From positions 248,001 through 312,000 of the forward strand of contig NZ_JAVIZT010000001.1 in NCBI RefSeq assembly GCF_031453615.1: a DNA stretch of 64,000 bases. The letters run 5' to 3'. A program made the translations under genes and the position numbers. This DNA is from Microbacterium sp. SORGH_AS_0428. Its GTDB lineage: Bacteria; Actinomycetota; Actinomycetes; Actinomycetales; Microbacteriaceae. Below the pieces are notes generated by a model that did not search any database, was not told where the DNA came from, and saw only the letters and a list, made by a program, of their open reading frames with translations. Below, piece after piece: positions 50,137 to 58,887 of this stretch. Position 1 is the stretch's first letter. Every line of letters starts with the position of its first letter.

Positions 50137-50451
50137 ATGCCCTCCGATCACACGCCCGCCACCCGACGGGTCGAGTTCGATCTGCGCAAGCCACGCTTCG
50201 CCCTCTACGCCGTGCGACCGACCGTGGTGATCGGCGGCCGTGGGCAGCCCGCGCAGTGGGGCCGCGGCACCTGGCAGGTGTCGGCGACACAGCCCGAGCG
50301 CATCGGGGTCTTCCTCTTCAACCGCGTCTGGCGGTTCGGCTCGGCCGTCATCGATCTTCACCCCGACGCGCAGGCGTCGCTGGTCTACCGCGCGCCCCTC
50401 TTCCCGTTCGGTCGCGGCCGGCTCTCCTCGGCCGCCGCTCCCCTCCCCTGA
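50137..50451 (+). CDS. Small protein of unknown function
   Basis: This 104-residue protein has no recognised domain. It reads ATRRVEFDLRKPRFALYAVR, then VVIGGRGQPAQWGRGTWQVS, IGVFLFNRVWRFGSAVIDL, with alternating hydrophobic residues suggesting an all-beta fold and no membrane helix. That it is real is supported by TACTCT 7 bases before the ATG, the leaderless pattern seen in its neighbours. It is divergent from the GNAT gene by 44 bases. Confidence 0.75.
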   Translation: MPSDHTPATRRVEFDLRKPRFALYAVRPTVVIGGRGQPAQWGRGTWQVSATQPERIGVFLFNRVWRFGSAVIDLHPDAQASLVYRAPLFPFGRGRLSSAAAPLP

Positions 50452-50520
50452 CGACCCCTCGCGCCGCCGACCTCTCGAGAGCGCCGATCGGATGTCGGAT
50501 GCTGCGCATACGGTGGCGCC

Positions 50521-51078
50521 ATGGCCCGCTACGTCTACTGCACCGCATCCACTCTCGACGGCTACCTCGCCGATGACGCGGACAGCCTGGACTGGCTGCT
50601 CAACGTGCCCGCCGCCGACGACGCCCGCGCCTTCGGCGCCTTCCTCGATGGCGTGGGCGCACTCGTGATGGGATCGACGACCTTCGACTGGGTGCACCGG
50701 CATGAGAACCTGCACGAGCATCCGGAACGCTGGCAGGACGCGTATGCGGAGCGCCCCGCGTTCGTCTTCAGCTCGCGCGAGGTCGCACCCGTGGGAGGTG
50801 CCGATATCCGTCACGTCCGCGGAACCGTCTCGTCGCATCTCGCCGAGATCGAAGCGGCAGCCGAGGGGCGCGATGTCTGGATCGTCGGCGGTGGCGATCT
50901 CGCCGGTCAGTTCGCCGATATCGGCCGTCTGGATCGCATCATCGTGACCTACGCTCCGGCGCTGCTCGGATCGGGCCGCCCCCTCCTGCCGCGTCGGCTG
51001 GACTCCACGCGATTGCGGGTCGAGCAAGCCGCCATGGACGGCCCCTTCGCGCAGGTCACGCTGTCGGTGTCACCGTGA
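50521..51078 (+). CDS. Dihydrofolate reductase family protein (RibD C-terminal-like)
   Basis: This 185-residue NADPH-dependent reductase-like protein has VYCTASTLDGYLADDADSLD (the conserved N-terminal strand and active-site Asp), LVMGSTTFDWVH, VFSSREV, and DVWIVGGGDLAGQFADIGRL, the cofactor motif. The family includes RibD-type reductases, but no riboflavin genes are nearby, so the substrate is open. TACGGT lies 6 bases before the ATG. Its end overlaps the convergent SGNH hydrolase by 23 bases. Confidence 0.88.
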   Translation: MARYVYCTASTLDGYLADDADSLDWLLNVPAADDARAFGAFLDGVGALVMGSTTFDWVHRHENLHEHPERWQDAYAERPAFVFSSREVAPVGGADIRHVRGTVSSHLAEIEAAAEGRDVWIVGGGDLAGQFADIGRLDRIIVTYAPALLGSGRPLLPRRLDSTRLRVEQAAMDGPFAQVTLSVSP

Positions 51079-51817
51079 CCCAGTCACCGAACTTCGGCAT
51101 GCGCCCGTCGCCCGACGAACGGCCGGTGAGACGGCGTTGAACCCACGGCCCCACGTGCGTGCGATAGTACGCGAGGCCAGAGCTCGCGCGTGCGGCCGAC
51201 TCGCTGGGAAGCGACCACCACGAGGGATCCGGCGTCTCTCCGAGAGACGCCAGCACGCGTGCTGCCACGCGATGATGACCCCGCGCGCTCATGTGCAGGC
51301 GGTCGTCCGACCAGTAACCCCGCGACGACAGCTCGGTGTCGGGCCAGTTCAGGGCCTGGACGACATCCGGGCGGTTCTCGATACGTGAGACGACCGCGGC
51401 CGAGAGCTCGTCACCGCGGCGCTGGATGAGACGCCCCATCGGCAGATGCGGAGCGGGATTCGCACCGCTCAGCACGATGAGGGTCACGCCCTCCTCATCG
51501 CACCGACGCAGCACCTGATCGAAGGCATCCGCCAGGTGCGAGATGGCGGTGCGCGGTCGCAGCATGTCGTTGCCGCCACCGTTGAAGGAGAGGTGCGTGG
51601 GCCGGAGCGCGAGCGCCGGTTCCAGCTGCTCCGCGACGATCGGCCAGATCAGCTTGCCGCGGATCGCGAGGTTCGCGTAGGAGATCTCGTGACCGAGCGA
51701 GTTCGCCCAGCCCTGAGCCGCGAGGTCCGCCCAGCCGCGCACACGACCGTCCTCGAGCTCGTCCCCCACGCCCTCTGTGAACGAATCGCCGATCGCGACG
51801 TACCGGATGTCGGGCAC
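51056..51817 (-). CDS. SGNH/GDSL hydrolase (paralogue of the one at 21406)
   Basis: This 253-residue hydrolase has block I YVAIGDSFTEGVGDELEDG, block II NLAIRGKLIWPIVAEQLEPA, block III FNGGGNDMLRP and block V DDRLHMSARGHHRVAARVLA. It has no signal peptide. It is clearly related along its length to the protein of 21406-22257, including a Trp/Arg-rich C-terminal arm. CAGGGGGACGC precedes the GTG start. Substrate unknown. Confidence 0.92.
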   Translation of the reverse strand: MPDIRYVAIGDSFTEGVGDELEDGRVRGWADLAAQGWANSLGHEISYANLAIRGKLIWPIVAEQLEPALALRPTHLSFNGGGNDMLRPRTAISHLADAFDQVLRRCDEEGVTLIVLSGANPAPHLPMGRLIQRRGDELSAAVVSRIENRPDVVQALNWPDTELSSRGYWSDDRLHMSARGHHRVAARVLASLGETPDPSWWSLPSESAARASSGLAYYRTHVGPWVQRRLTGRSSGDGRMPKFGDWVTVTPTA

Positions 51818-51861
51818 GCGTCCCCCTGTTCCGCCGGCTTCCTGCGCCGGACCTGTCGAGC

Positions 51862-52899
51862 CTACTCGCCGGCCTCGGCCAGCAGCTCACGCACCCGAGG
51901 GGCGACCTTCGTGCCGTAGAGCTCGATCGAGTGCAGCATCTTCTCGTGAGCGAGCGTGCCGTTCGAGAACTTCAGATCGAACCGGTCGATGCCGAGCGTA
52001 CGTACGGTGGTCGCGAGCTTGCGCGCCACGGTCTCCGGCGAGCCGGCGTACACGGCGCCGTCGGGGCCGACGTCGTTCTGGAACTGCGCACGGCTGTACG
52101 GCGGCCAACCACGCTCACGTCCGATCGCGTTGCGGTTCGCCTCCATCGCGGGATACATCTCGTCCCACGCCTGCTCGTCCGTGTCGGCGACGTGGCCCGG
52201 CGAGTGCACTCCGACGGGCAGGCGTGTCGCACCCATCGCGTCGCGCGTGCGGTGGAAGAGGTCCACGTAGGGTCGGAACCGTACCGCCGCTCCCCCGATG
52301 ATCGCGAGCATCAGCGCGTACCCGTGGTGTGCGGCGCGCACGACGGACTCCGGCGAGCCGCCCACCCCCACCCACGCACGGAAGCCGTTCTCGGTCTTGG
52401 GGAACACGTCGGCGTTGTTCAGCGCCGCGCGGGTACTCCCCTGCCACGTCACCGGCCTCTCGTCACGCAACCTGCTGAACAGGTCCAGACGCTCGTCGAA
52501 GAGCACCTCGTAGTCGGCGAGATCGAAACCGAAGAGCGGGAATGACTCGATGAACGACCCGCGGCCGAGGATGACCTCCGCGCGTCCGTTCGAGACCGCA
52601 TCCAGCGTGGCGAAGCGCTCGTACACGCGCACCGGGTCGTCGGACGAGAGCACGGTCACGGCGGTCCCGAGGTGGATGTCGCGTGTGCGGGCCGCAGCCG
52701 CAGCCAGAACGATCTCCGGGCTCGAGACGGCGAACTCCTTGCGGTGGTGCTCCCCCACGCCGAAGAACGCCAGTCCGACCTCGTCGGCACGCACCGCCTG
52801 CTCGACGACGTTACGGATCGTCTGAGCGTCCGTCAGCGGTACGCCCTGTTCGTCCGCGGTGACGTCACCGAAAGTGTCCAGTCCGAACTCCACGGTCAT
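51862..52899 (-). CDS. LLM class flavin-dependent oxidoreductase
   Basis: This 345-residue luciferase-like TIM barrel begins MTVEFGLDTFGDV, with GEHHRKEFAVSSPEIVLAAA, LGTAVTVLSSDDPVRVYER, AEVILGRGSFIESFPLFGF and WVGVGGSPESVVRAAHHGYA. Such enzymes use FMN or F420 for reductions or monooxygenations; F420 is possible in actinobacteria but not shown. The ATG at 52899 is chosen over a start 9 bases upstream since AAAGGTGGTCGCG precedes it. It follows the DUF885 gene by 55 bases. Confidence 0.9.
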   Translation of the reverse strand: MTVEFGLDTFGDVTADEQGVPLTDAQTIRNVVEQAVRADEVGLAFFGVGEHHRKEFAVSSPEIVLAAAAARTRDIHLGTAVTVLSSDDPVRVYERFATLDAVSNGRAEVILGRGSFIESFPLFGFDLADYEVLFDERLDLFSRLRDERPVTWQGSTRAALNNADVFPKTENGFRAWVGVGGSPESVVRAAHHGYALMLAIIGGAAVRFRPYVDLFHRTRDAMGATRLPVGVHSPGHVADTDEQAWDEMYPAMEANRNAIGRERGWPPYSRAQFQNDVGPDGAVYAGSPETVARKLATTVRTLGIDRFDLKFSNGTLAHEKMLHSIELYGTKVAPRVRELLAEAGE

Positions 52900-52954
52900 C
52901 GCGACCACCTTTCATTCAGACGGATACAACTCGCGGACGGCTGCCGCCATTCCC

Positions 52955-54631
52955 TCAGTGAGTGCGCAACGCGTCGCGCAGCGTGTCGAGACCGACCCCA
53001 CCGATGTCGAGCGCCCGCTTGTGGAACTGCTTGATGGAGAACGCTTCTCCCTCCGCCGCGCGCGCGTCATCGCGGATCTGCTCCCAGATCCGTTGGCCGA
53101 CCTTGTACGAGGGCGCCTGGCCCGGCCATCCGAGGTAGCGATTGACTTCGAACTGGATGAACGCGTCCGGCATGTTGACGTTGTGCCGCATGAAGTCGAG
53201 TGCGAAATCGTGATCCCAGACGCCGGCGCCGTCCGGGCGCTGCTTGCCCAAGTGCACGCCGATGTCGAGGACCACGCGGGCCGCCCGCATCCGCTGCCCG
53301 TCGAGCATGCCCAGTCGGTCGGCGGGGTCGTCGAGATACCCCAGCTGCTCCATGAGGCGCTCGGCGTACAGGGCCCAGCCCTCGGCGTGTCCGGAGGTTC
53401 CCGCGAGCAGACGCCGCCATGAGTTGAGCTGCGCGCGGTTGTAGACGGCCTGCGCGATCTGCAGATGGTGGCCGGGGACGCCCTCGTGGTACACCGTGGT
53501 GAGCTCGCGCCACGTGTCGAACTCGGTCACGCCCTCGGGAACCGACCACCACATGCGGCCGGGTCGGGAGAAGTCGTCGGTCGGGCCGGTGTAGTAGATC
53601 CCGCCCTCCTGCGTCGGGGCGATCATGCACTCCAGCCGGCGGATCGGCTCCGCGATGTCGAAGTGGGTGCGGCCGAGCTCGGCGACGGCGCGGTCGCTCG
53701 TCGCCTGCATCCACTCCTGCAGCGCCTGGGTGCCGTGCAGCTTGCGCGACGGGTCCGCCTCGAGATGGGCGACGGCTTCCGCGACGCTCGCGCCGGGGAG
53801 GATCTCGTTCGCGATGGCCTCCTGCTCGGCGACCATTCGCGACAGCTCCTCGATGCCCCACTCGTACGTCTCGTCGAGGTCGATCTCGGCACCCAGGAAA
53901 CGACGTGAATGCAGGGCGTACAGCTCGCGCCCCACCGCATCCTGCTCGCCGGCGACGGGGGCGAGCTCCGCTGACAGGAAACGTGCGAGATCGTCGTACG
54001 CGACGCGAGCGGCGCCCGATTGATCGGCCAGATCGCGAGCGAGGGATGCGGGCAGCTGCCCCTCGGCGGGGGCGGCATCGCCGGCGTACGTCGCGAAGAA
54101 TCCGGTCTCCGCGGTGTACCGCTCGATCTGGGTCACGACCTCCAGCAGCTGACGACGTGCGGGGACCGTGCCCGCCGCGATGCCCGCCCGGAGGGTCGCG
54201 ATGTAACCGTCGATCGCCCCGGGGAGAGCCTGCAGACGACGGGCGACGACCTCCCAGTCCTCGACCGTGTCGGTGGGCATGAGATCGAAGACGGAGCGGA
54301 TGTCCTGGGCGGGCGACGCAATGACGTTGAGGTCTCGAAGACCCGCCTGCGCATCGTGCAGCTCGAGGTCCAGTCGCAGCTCACGCGACAGGTCGGCCTT
54401 CGTCACGCCGTCGATGTCGTCGACGGGCGCGGTCGCTTCGAGCTCGGCGAGCGTGCGGCGAGCCGCGTCGGCGTAGCGCTCCGCGCCCTCGGGCGAGTAG
54501 TCACCGAAACGATCGTTGTACTCGAACCTGCCGATGTACGTGGCGGTCGTGGGCGACAGCTCGGCCACCGTGTCGACCCACGCGTCGGCGATCGCGTCGA
54601 TGGGAGTGGAGGGACGGGACGTTTCACTCAT
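52955..54631 (-). CDS. DUF885 family metallohydrolase
   Basis: This 558-residue protein has the gluzincin-like signature YHEGVPGHHLQIAQ (HExxxH) about 370 residues in, followed by SGHAEGWALYAERLMEQLGY with the third likely metal ligand. The N-terminal half is helical (ELSPTTATYIGRFEYNDRFG). DUF885 members are M32-like putative carboxypeptidases without a signal peptide here, so they act in the cytoplasm. The ATG at 54631 is 7 bases after TAGGCT, which fixes the start; longer in-frame starts upstream overlap this promoter. Confidence 0.9.
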   Translation of the reverse strand: MSETSRPSTPIDAIADAWVDTVAELSPTTATYIGRFEYNDRFGDYSPEGAERYADAARRTLAELEATAPVDDIDGVTKADLSRELRLDLELHDAQAGLRDLNVIASPAQDIRSVFDLMPTDTVEDWEVVARRLQALPGAIDGYIATLRAGIAAGTVPARRQLLEVVTQIERYTAETGFFATYAGDAAPAEGQLPASLARDLADQSGAARVAYDDLARFLSAELAPVAGEQDAVGRELYALHSRRFLGAEIDLDETYEWGIEELSRMVAEQEAIANEILPGASVAEAVAHLEADPSRKLHGTQALQEWMQATSDRAVAELGRTHFDIAEPIRRLECMIAPTQEGGIYYTGPTDDFSRPGRMWWSVPEGVTEFDTWRELTTVYHEGVPGHHLQIAQAVYNRAQLNSWRRLLAGTSGHAEGWALYAERLMEQLGYLDDPADRLGMLDGQRMRAARVVLDIGVHLGKQRPDGAGVWDHDFALDFMRHNVNMPDAFIQFEVNRYLGWPGQAPSYKVGQRIWEQIRDDARAAEGEAFSIKQFHKRALDIGGVGLDTLRDALRTH

Positions 54632-54663
54632 GGATTCGAGCCTACGCCGACGGCCGTCACGCT

Positions 54664-57309
54664 TCAGTGCCCGGCGGCGTTCCAATCAGCTCCGCGGCCG
54701 ATCTGCACATCGAGCGGCACCGTGAGCTGCGCCGCATCGCCCATACGCTCGCGCACGATCTGCTCGGCCTGGTCCCACTCCCCCGCCGCGACCTCGACGA
54801 CGAGTTCGTCGTGGATCTGCAGCAGCACGCGCGAGGCCAGCTGGCGCTCCTGGAACTCCGCGTGGATGCGGAACAGGGCGATCTTCATGATGTCGGCGGC
54901 GCTGCCCTGGATGGGGGCGTTCAGTGCCGCACGCTCCGCGTTCTCGCGCAGCACGCGGTTGGGGCTGGAGAGGTCGGGGAACGGACGGCGCCGCCGGAAG
55001 ATCGTCTCGGTGTATCCGTCTTCACGTGCCTTCTCGACCGACGCGCGCAGGTAGTCGCGCACCGCACCGAAACGCGCGAAGTACTCCCCCATCAGCTGTT
55101 TCGCCTCGGACTGTTCGATGCGCAGCTGCTTCGAGAGCCCGAACGCCGACAGGCCGTAGACGAGCCCGTAGGACATCGCCTTGACCTTCGTGCGCATCTG
55201 CGATGTGACCTCCTCAGGAGTCACACCGAACACGCGCGCGCCGACGAACCGGTGCAGGTCTTCGCCGGTGTTGAACGCCTCGATCAGGCCCGGGTCCTCC
55301 GAGAGGTGCGCCATGATGCGCATCTCGATCTGCGAGTAGTCGGCGGTCAGAAGAGTCTCATAGCCCGCCCCCACCTGGAAGGCGGAGCGGATGCGGCGGC
55401 TCTCCTCGGTGCGGATCGGGATGTTCTGCAGATTCGGGTCGGTGCTCGAGAGACGACCCGTCTGCGAACCCGTCTGCAGATAAGTCGTGTGGATGCGGCC
55501 GTCGGACGCGATCGCCGCATCCAGCGTCTCGATGATCTGCCGCAGCTTCGTCGCCTCGCGGTGCTGCAGCAGCAGGTCGAGGAACGGATGCGGGTGCGAC
55601 TCCTGCAGATCGGCGAGGACGGCCGCATCCGTCGAGTAGCCGGTCTTCGTCTTGCGGGTCTTGGGCAGCTGGAGCTGCTCGAACAGGACCTCCTGCAGCT
55701 GCTTCGGAGAGCCGAGGTTCACCTCGCGGTCGATCGCCGCGTAGGCGCGCTGCGCCAGACCGTCTGCACGTTCGGCGAGCTCGGCGGAGAAGCCCGACAG
55801 AACGTCATGCGACACCGCCACGCCCGCGAGCTCCATGTCGGCCAGGGCGAGCAGCGTCGGCAGCTCGATGTCGGTGAGCACCGACATCGGGCCTTCGCCC
55901 AGGGCGGCGCGCAGCGGCTCGGCCACACGGATCGTGTACCAGGCGAGCTGACCGGGGGTCGCTCCCTCGGTTTCGGGTACGAGCTGCGACGGATCGGCCT
56001 CGGGAAGCTTCTCGCCCAGGTAGCGATCGACGAGGTCGCCGAGCGACTTGTCGGGAAGACTCGGACGGATCAGCCAGCCGGCCAGGAGCGTGTCGAACGC
56101 GACGCCGGCGACCGTGAGTCCGGCGCGCCGCAGAGCTTTCACCTGGCCCTTGGCGTCGGTGAACGTCTTCGGGCGGTCGGAGGCGAGCCAGGGAGCCAGA
56201 GCCTCGGCGACGACGTCGCTCCAGCCCGCCTCGATCACACCGGAGTCTCGGGCGAGCCCGATGCGCACGGGCACCGACGCACCCAGCACAACAGTCACTC
56301 CGACCTCCGCGTCTCCGGCCTCGTCGAGCCAGGCGGTCAGCATGGCGGGGTCGGTCGCCTCCACGGGAGCGGGGGCGGCGACGACCGGCGCCTCATCGGC
56401 GATGGCACCGGCCGCATCCGCTCCGGTGGCCTCGAACACGCGCGGCAGCAGCGTGCGGAACTCGAGACGCGCGAAGATGTCACGTACACCCTGCACGTCG
56501 ATCGGACGCACGGCGAGGTCCTCCGGCGTCACGGGCAGCTCGACGTCTCGCAGGAGACGGTTGAGGGCGCGGTTACGACGGACGGCGTCGATGTGCTCGC
56601 GCAGGTTGTTGCCCACGACGCCGCTGATCTTGTCGGCGTTGGCCAGCAGCTCGTCGAGCGAGCCCCACTGCGTGAGCCACTTCACGGCCGTCTTCTCGCC
56701 GACCTTGGGAACGCCGGGCAGGTTGTCGCTCGTCTCCCCCACCAGCGCCGCGATCTCGGGGTACTGCTCGGGGGCCACCCCATAGCGCTCACGTACCGTC
56801 TCGGGCGTGTAGCGCTTGAGCTGCGAGACGCCCTGCACGCTCGGGTAGAGCAGCGTCACCTCGTCGGTCACGAGCTGGATCGTGTCACGGTCACCGGAGC
56901 AGACGAGCACGTCGTAGCCCGCAGCGACTCCCTCGGTCGCCAGCGTCGCGAGGATATCGTCCGCCTCGATGTCCTCTTTCGTCAACACGGTCACGTTCAT
57001 GGCGCGCAGGCACTCCTGCAGCAGCGGGATCTGCCCGGCAAACTCCGGCGGGGTCTCGCTGCGCGTCGCCTTGTACTCGGGGTACTCCCGGGTGCGGAAG
57101 GAGACCCGCGAGGTGTCGAAGGCGACCGCCAGGTGCGTCGGCTTCTCGGCCTTCAACAGGTTCACGAACATCGAGAGGAAGCCGTAGACCCCGTTGGTGT
57201 GCTGCCCGTCCTTCGTCGTGAAGTTGTCGACCGGAAGGGCGTAGAAGGCCCGGAAGGCGAGCGAATGGCCGTCGACGACCAGCAGAGTAGGCTTTTCGGA
57301 GTCCGTCAC
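54664..57309 (-). CDS. polA: DNA polymerase I
   Basis: This enzyme fills gaps and removes RNA primers in replication and repair. The 881-residue protein has the 5' nuclease domain (VVDGHSLAFRAFYALPVDNF, CSGDRDTIQLVTDE), a middle domain where the DxE pair of the 3'-5' exonuclease is not present (GVTVVLGASVPVRIG), and the family A polymerase motifs TADYSQIEMRIMAHLSED (A), RRRPFPDLSSPNRVLRENAE with NAPIQGSAAD, and LLQIHDELVVEV (C). So it lacks proofreading. TAGGCT lies 6 bases before the GTG start. It is divergent from the thioesterase gene. Confidence 0.97.
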   Translation of the reverse strand: MTDSEKPTLLVVDGHSLAFRAFYALPVDNFTTKDGQHTNGVYGFLSMFVNLLKAEKPTHLAVAFDTSRVSFRTREYPEYKATRSETPPEFAGQIPLLQECLRAMNVTVLTKEDIEADDILATLATEGVAAGYDVLVCSGDRDTIQLVTDEVTLLYPSVQGVSQLKRYTPETVRERYGVAPEQYPEIAALVGETSDNLPGVPKVGEKTAVKWLTQWGSLDELLANADKISGVVGNNLREHIDAVRRNRALNRLLRDVELPVTPEDLAVRPIDVQGVRDIFARLEFRTLLPRVFEATGADAAGAIADEAPVVAAPAPVEATDPAMLTAWLDEAGDAEVGVTVVLGASVPVRIGLARDSGVIEAGWSDVVAEALAPWLASDRPKTFTDAKGQVKALRRAGLTVAGVAFDTLLAGWLIRPSLPDKSLGDLVDRYLGEKLPEADPSQLVPETEGATPGQLAWYTIRVAEPLRAALGEGPMSVLTDIELPTLLALADMELAGVAVSHDVLSGFSAELAERADGLAQRAYAAIDREVNLGSPKQLQEVLFEQLQLPKTRKTKTGYSTDAAVLADLQESHPHPFLDLLLQHREATKLRQIIETLDAAIASDGRIHTTYLQTGSQTGRLSSTDPNLQNIPIRTEESRRIRSAFQVGAGYETLLTADYSQIEMRIMAHLSEDPGLIEAFNTGEDLHRFVGARVFGVTPEEVTSQMRTKVKAMSYGLVYGLSAFGLSKQLRIEQSEAKQLMGEYFARFGAVRDYLRASVEKAREDGYTETIFRRRRPFPDLSSPNRVLRENAERAALNAPIQGSAADIMKIALFRIHAEFQERQLASRVLLQIHDELVVEVAAGEWDQAEQIVRERMGDAAQLTVPLDVQIGRGADWNAAGH

Positions 57310-57362
57310 CCTGACAGCCTAGTAAGGCCGGCGGACACGACACCCCGGAGCCCAGGAGCAGC

Positions 57363-57794
57363 ATGACCGCGCCCGAGTACACGATCGATCCGCTGGAATG
57401 GGTGACGCGCCGCGGCACGGGCGCCCTCGCCGACAAGATGGGGCTCGAATGGCTCGAGTTCACCGCGGAGCGCGGGATCGCCCGTATGCCCGTCGAGGGC
57501 AACACCCAGCCCGTGGGCCTCTTCCACGGCGGGGCATACGTCGTGCTCGGCGAATCGCTGGGGTCGATGCACGCGAACTATCTCGCAGGCCCCGGGCGAC
57601 TCGCCGTCGGGGTCGACATCAATGCGACGCACACGCGCTCGGCCACATCCGGATTCGTCACGGGCGTCTGCACGCCCCTGCATGTCGGACGCACGCTGAT
57701 GGTGCACGAGATCGTCCTCTCGGACGACGCGGGGCGCCGCTGTTCGACCGTGCGCATCACGAATCTCGTGAAGGCCACCGCCGGGATCGCCTGA
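57363..57794 (+). CDS. PaaI-type hotdog-fold thioesterase
   Basis: This 143-residue acyl-CoA thioesterase has the hotdog motif MPVEGNTQPVGLFHGGAYVV with the catalytic region LFHGG, LGESLGSMHANY and GVDINATHTRSATSGFVTGV. Related proteins hydrolyse phenylacetyl-, menaquinone-precursor or fatty acyl-CoA; no neighbouring pathway genes indicate which. CCCAGGAGCAGC precedes the ATG. It converges on pdtaR with a 23-base gap and no clear terminator. Confidence 0.9.
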   Translation: MTAPEYTIDPLEWVTRRGTGALADKMGLEWLEFTAERGIARMPVEGNTQPVGLFHGGAYVVLGESLGSMHANYLAGPGRLAVGVDINATHTRSATSGFVTGVCTPLHVGRTLMVHEIVLSDDAGRRCSTVRITNLVKATAGIA

Positions 57795-57817
57795 CCCACC
57801 GGATCAGGCGTCGGGCC

Positions 57818-58432
57818 TCACTTCTTGGGGGCGAGCTGCTCGATGATCGCCTTCGCGACGTCCTGCATCGTCAGACGGCGATCCATAGACGCCTTCTGGA
57901 TCCAGCGGAAGGCCTCGGGCTCGCTCAGGCCCATCTTCTCGTTCAGCAGACCCTTGGCCCGGTCGACGAGCTTGCGGGTCTCGAAACGCTCGACCATGTC
58001 GGCGACCTCGGCCTCGAGCGTGATGATCTGCTCGTAACGGGCCAGCGCGATCTCGATCGCGGGCAGCAGGTCGTTGGGCGTGAACGGCTTCACCACGTAG
58101 GCGAGCGCTCCGGCCTCACTCGCACGCTCCACGAGCTCCTTCTGGCTGAAGGCCGTGAGCAGGACCACGGGTGCGATGTGGTTCTTGTTGAGCTTCTCCG
58201 CGGCGCTGATGCCGTCGAGCTGAGGCATCTTGACGTCCATGATCACGAGGTCGGGACGCAGATCGGTGGCGAGCTGCACGGCGGTCTCACCGTCTCCGGC
58301 CTCACCGACGACGTCGAAGCCGTTGTCGCGGAGGATCTCGACGATGTCGAGGCGGATCAGCGACTCGTCCTCTGCCACCACCACGCGGCGGGGTGCGGTC
58401 GGGTTGGTCGCGGCGGTTTCCTGCTCAGTCAC
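57818..58432 (-). CDS. pdtaR: ANTAR-domain response regulator (PdtaR-like)
   Basis: This 204-residue regulator has an N-terminal receiver domain (VVVAEDESLIRLDIVEILRD, the phosphoacceptor Asp in LVIMDVKMPQLDG, Thr in LLTAFS, Lys in YVVKPF) and a C-terminal ANTAR RNA-binding domain (ETRKLVDRAKGLLNEKMGLS, EPEAFRWIQKASMDRR). ANTAR proteins bind paired hairpins in mRNAs to prevent termination. In mycobacteria PdtaR works with the kinase PdtaS; no kinase is in the window. TAGGAT lies 6 bases before the GTG start. Confidence 0.93.
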   Translation of the reverse strand: MTEQETAATNPTAPRRVVVAEDESLIRLDIVEILRDNGFDVVGEAGDGETAVQLATDLRPDLVIMDVKMPQLDGISAAEKLNKNHIAPVVLLTAFSQKELVERASEAGALAYVVKPFTPNDLLPAIEIALARYEQIITLEAEVADMVERFETRKLVDRAKGLLNEKMGLSEPEAFRWIQKASMDRRLTMQDVAKAIIEQLAPKK

Positions 58433-58622
58433 CTTTGAATCCTACGGCACTCGGCCGGTCCGCATCCGGATGCGACACCGTCCGCCCCGGGATGCGGCCG
58501 TCCGAGGGCGGCGAGGCGATCTTCCGCCCCCGAGGAAAACGTTCGACCCGCCCGGGTGACTTCGCGGCGGGAGGCGGCCGACCGGTGCGATAAAGTCGAA
58601 CCCGGCCACGCGAGTGGCCGAT

Positions 58623-58708
58623 GCCGGCGTGGCGGAATGGCAGACGCGACCGACTCAAACTCGGTTACTCGAAAGGGTGTGTGGGTTCGACTCCCACCGC
58701 CGGCACCA
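58623..58708 (+). tRNA. tRNA-Leu (anticodon CAA)
   Basis: This is an 86-nt class II tRNA with the 3' CCA encoded. Acceptor stem GCCGGCG/CGCCGGC is perfect, the D-arm is GTGGCGGAATGGCAGACGC, and the anticodon stem ACCGA/TCGGT encloses CTCAAAC, so the anticodon is CAA and reads TTG. The long variable arm is TACTCGAAAGGGTGT and the T-arm GTGGGTTCGACTCCCAC. Both tRNA genes in the window are for leucine. Confidence 0.97.
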
Positions 58709-58837
58709 ATATCGTGTCGCACGCGTGCGCGTCGTGTCTCACTCGTGCACGTTCCCGAGGCCTCCTGCGTGAAGGGTTGAGACACGCATGCCTGCGTCGC
58801 GCACCGCACGTTGCACCAGGCCCAGGCGGCCACACAG
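58709..58837. other. Short gene-free stretch after tRNA-Leu
   Basis: I see nothing coding between the tRNA and the terminator of the opposing pyk gene. The stretch is 129 bases of unremarkable sequence. Confidence 0.5.
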
Positions 58838-58874
58838 CAGAAGGGACCTCCCCCGGTGGGGAAGGTCCCTTCTG
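58838..58874. terminator. Terminator hairpin downstream of pyk
   Basis: CAGAAGGGACCT (58838-58849) pairs with AGGTCCCTTCTG (58863-58874), with an inner CCCC/GGGG stem. It lies 13 bases beyond the pyk stop and would also stop readthrough from the tRNA side. Confidence 0.8.
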
Positions 58875-58887
58875 TGCACCTCGCGGG

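Noticed and set aside
54667..57366. 899-residue open frame on the plus strand opposite polA
   Set aside because: It is the antisense shadow of polA caused by high GC; it has no motifs and polA on the other strand is complete.
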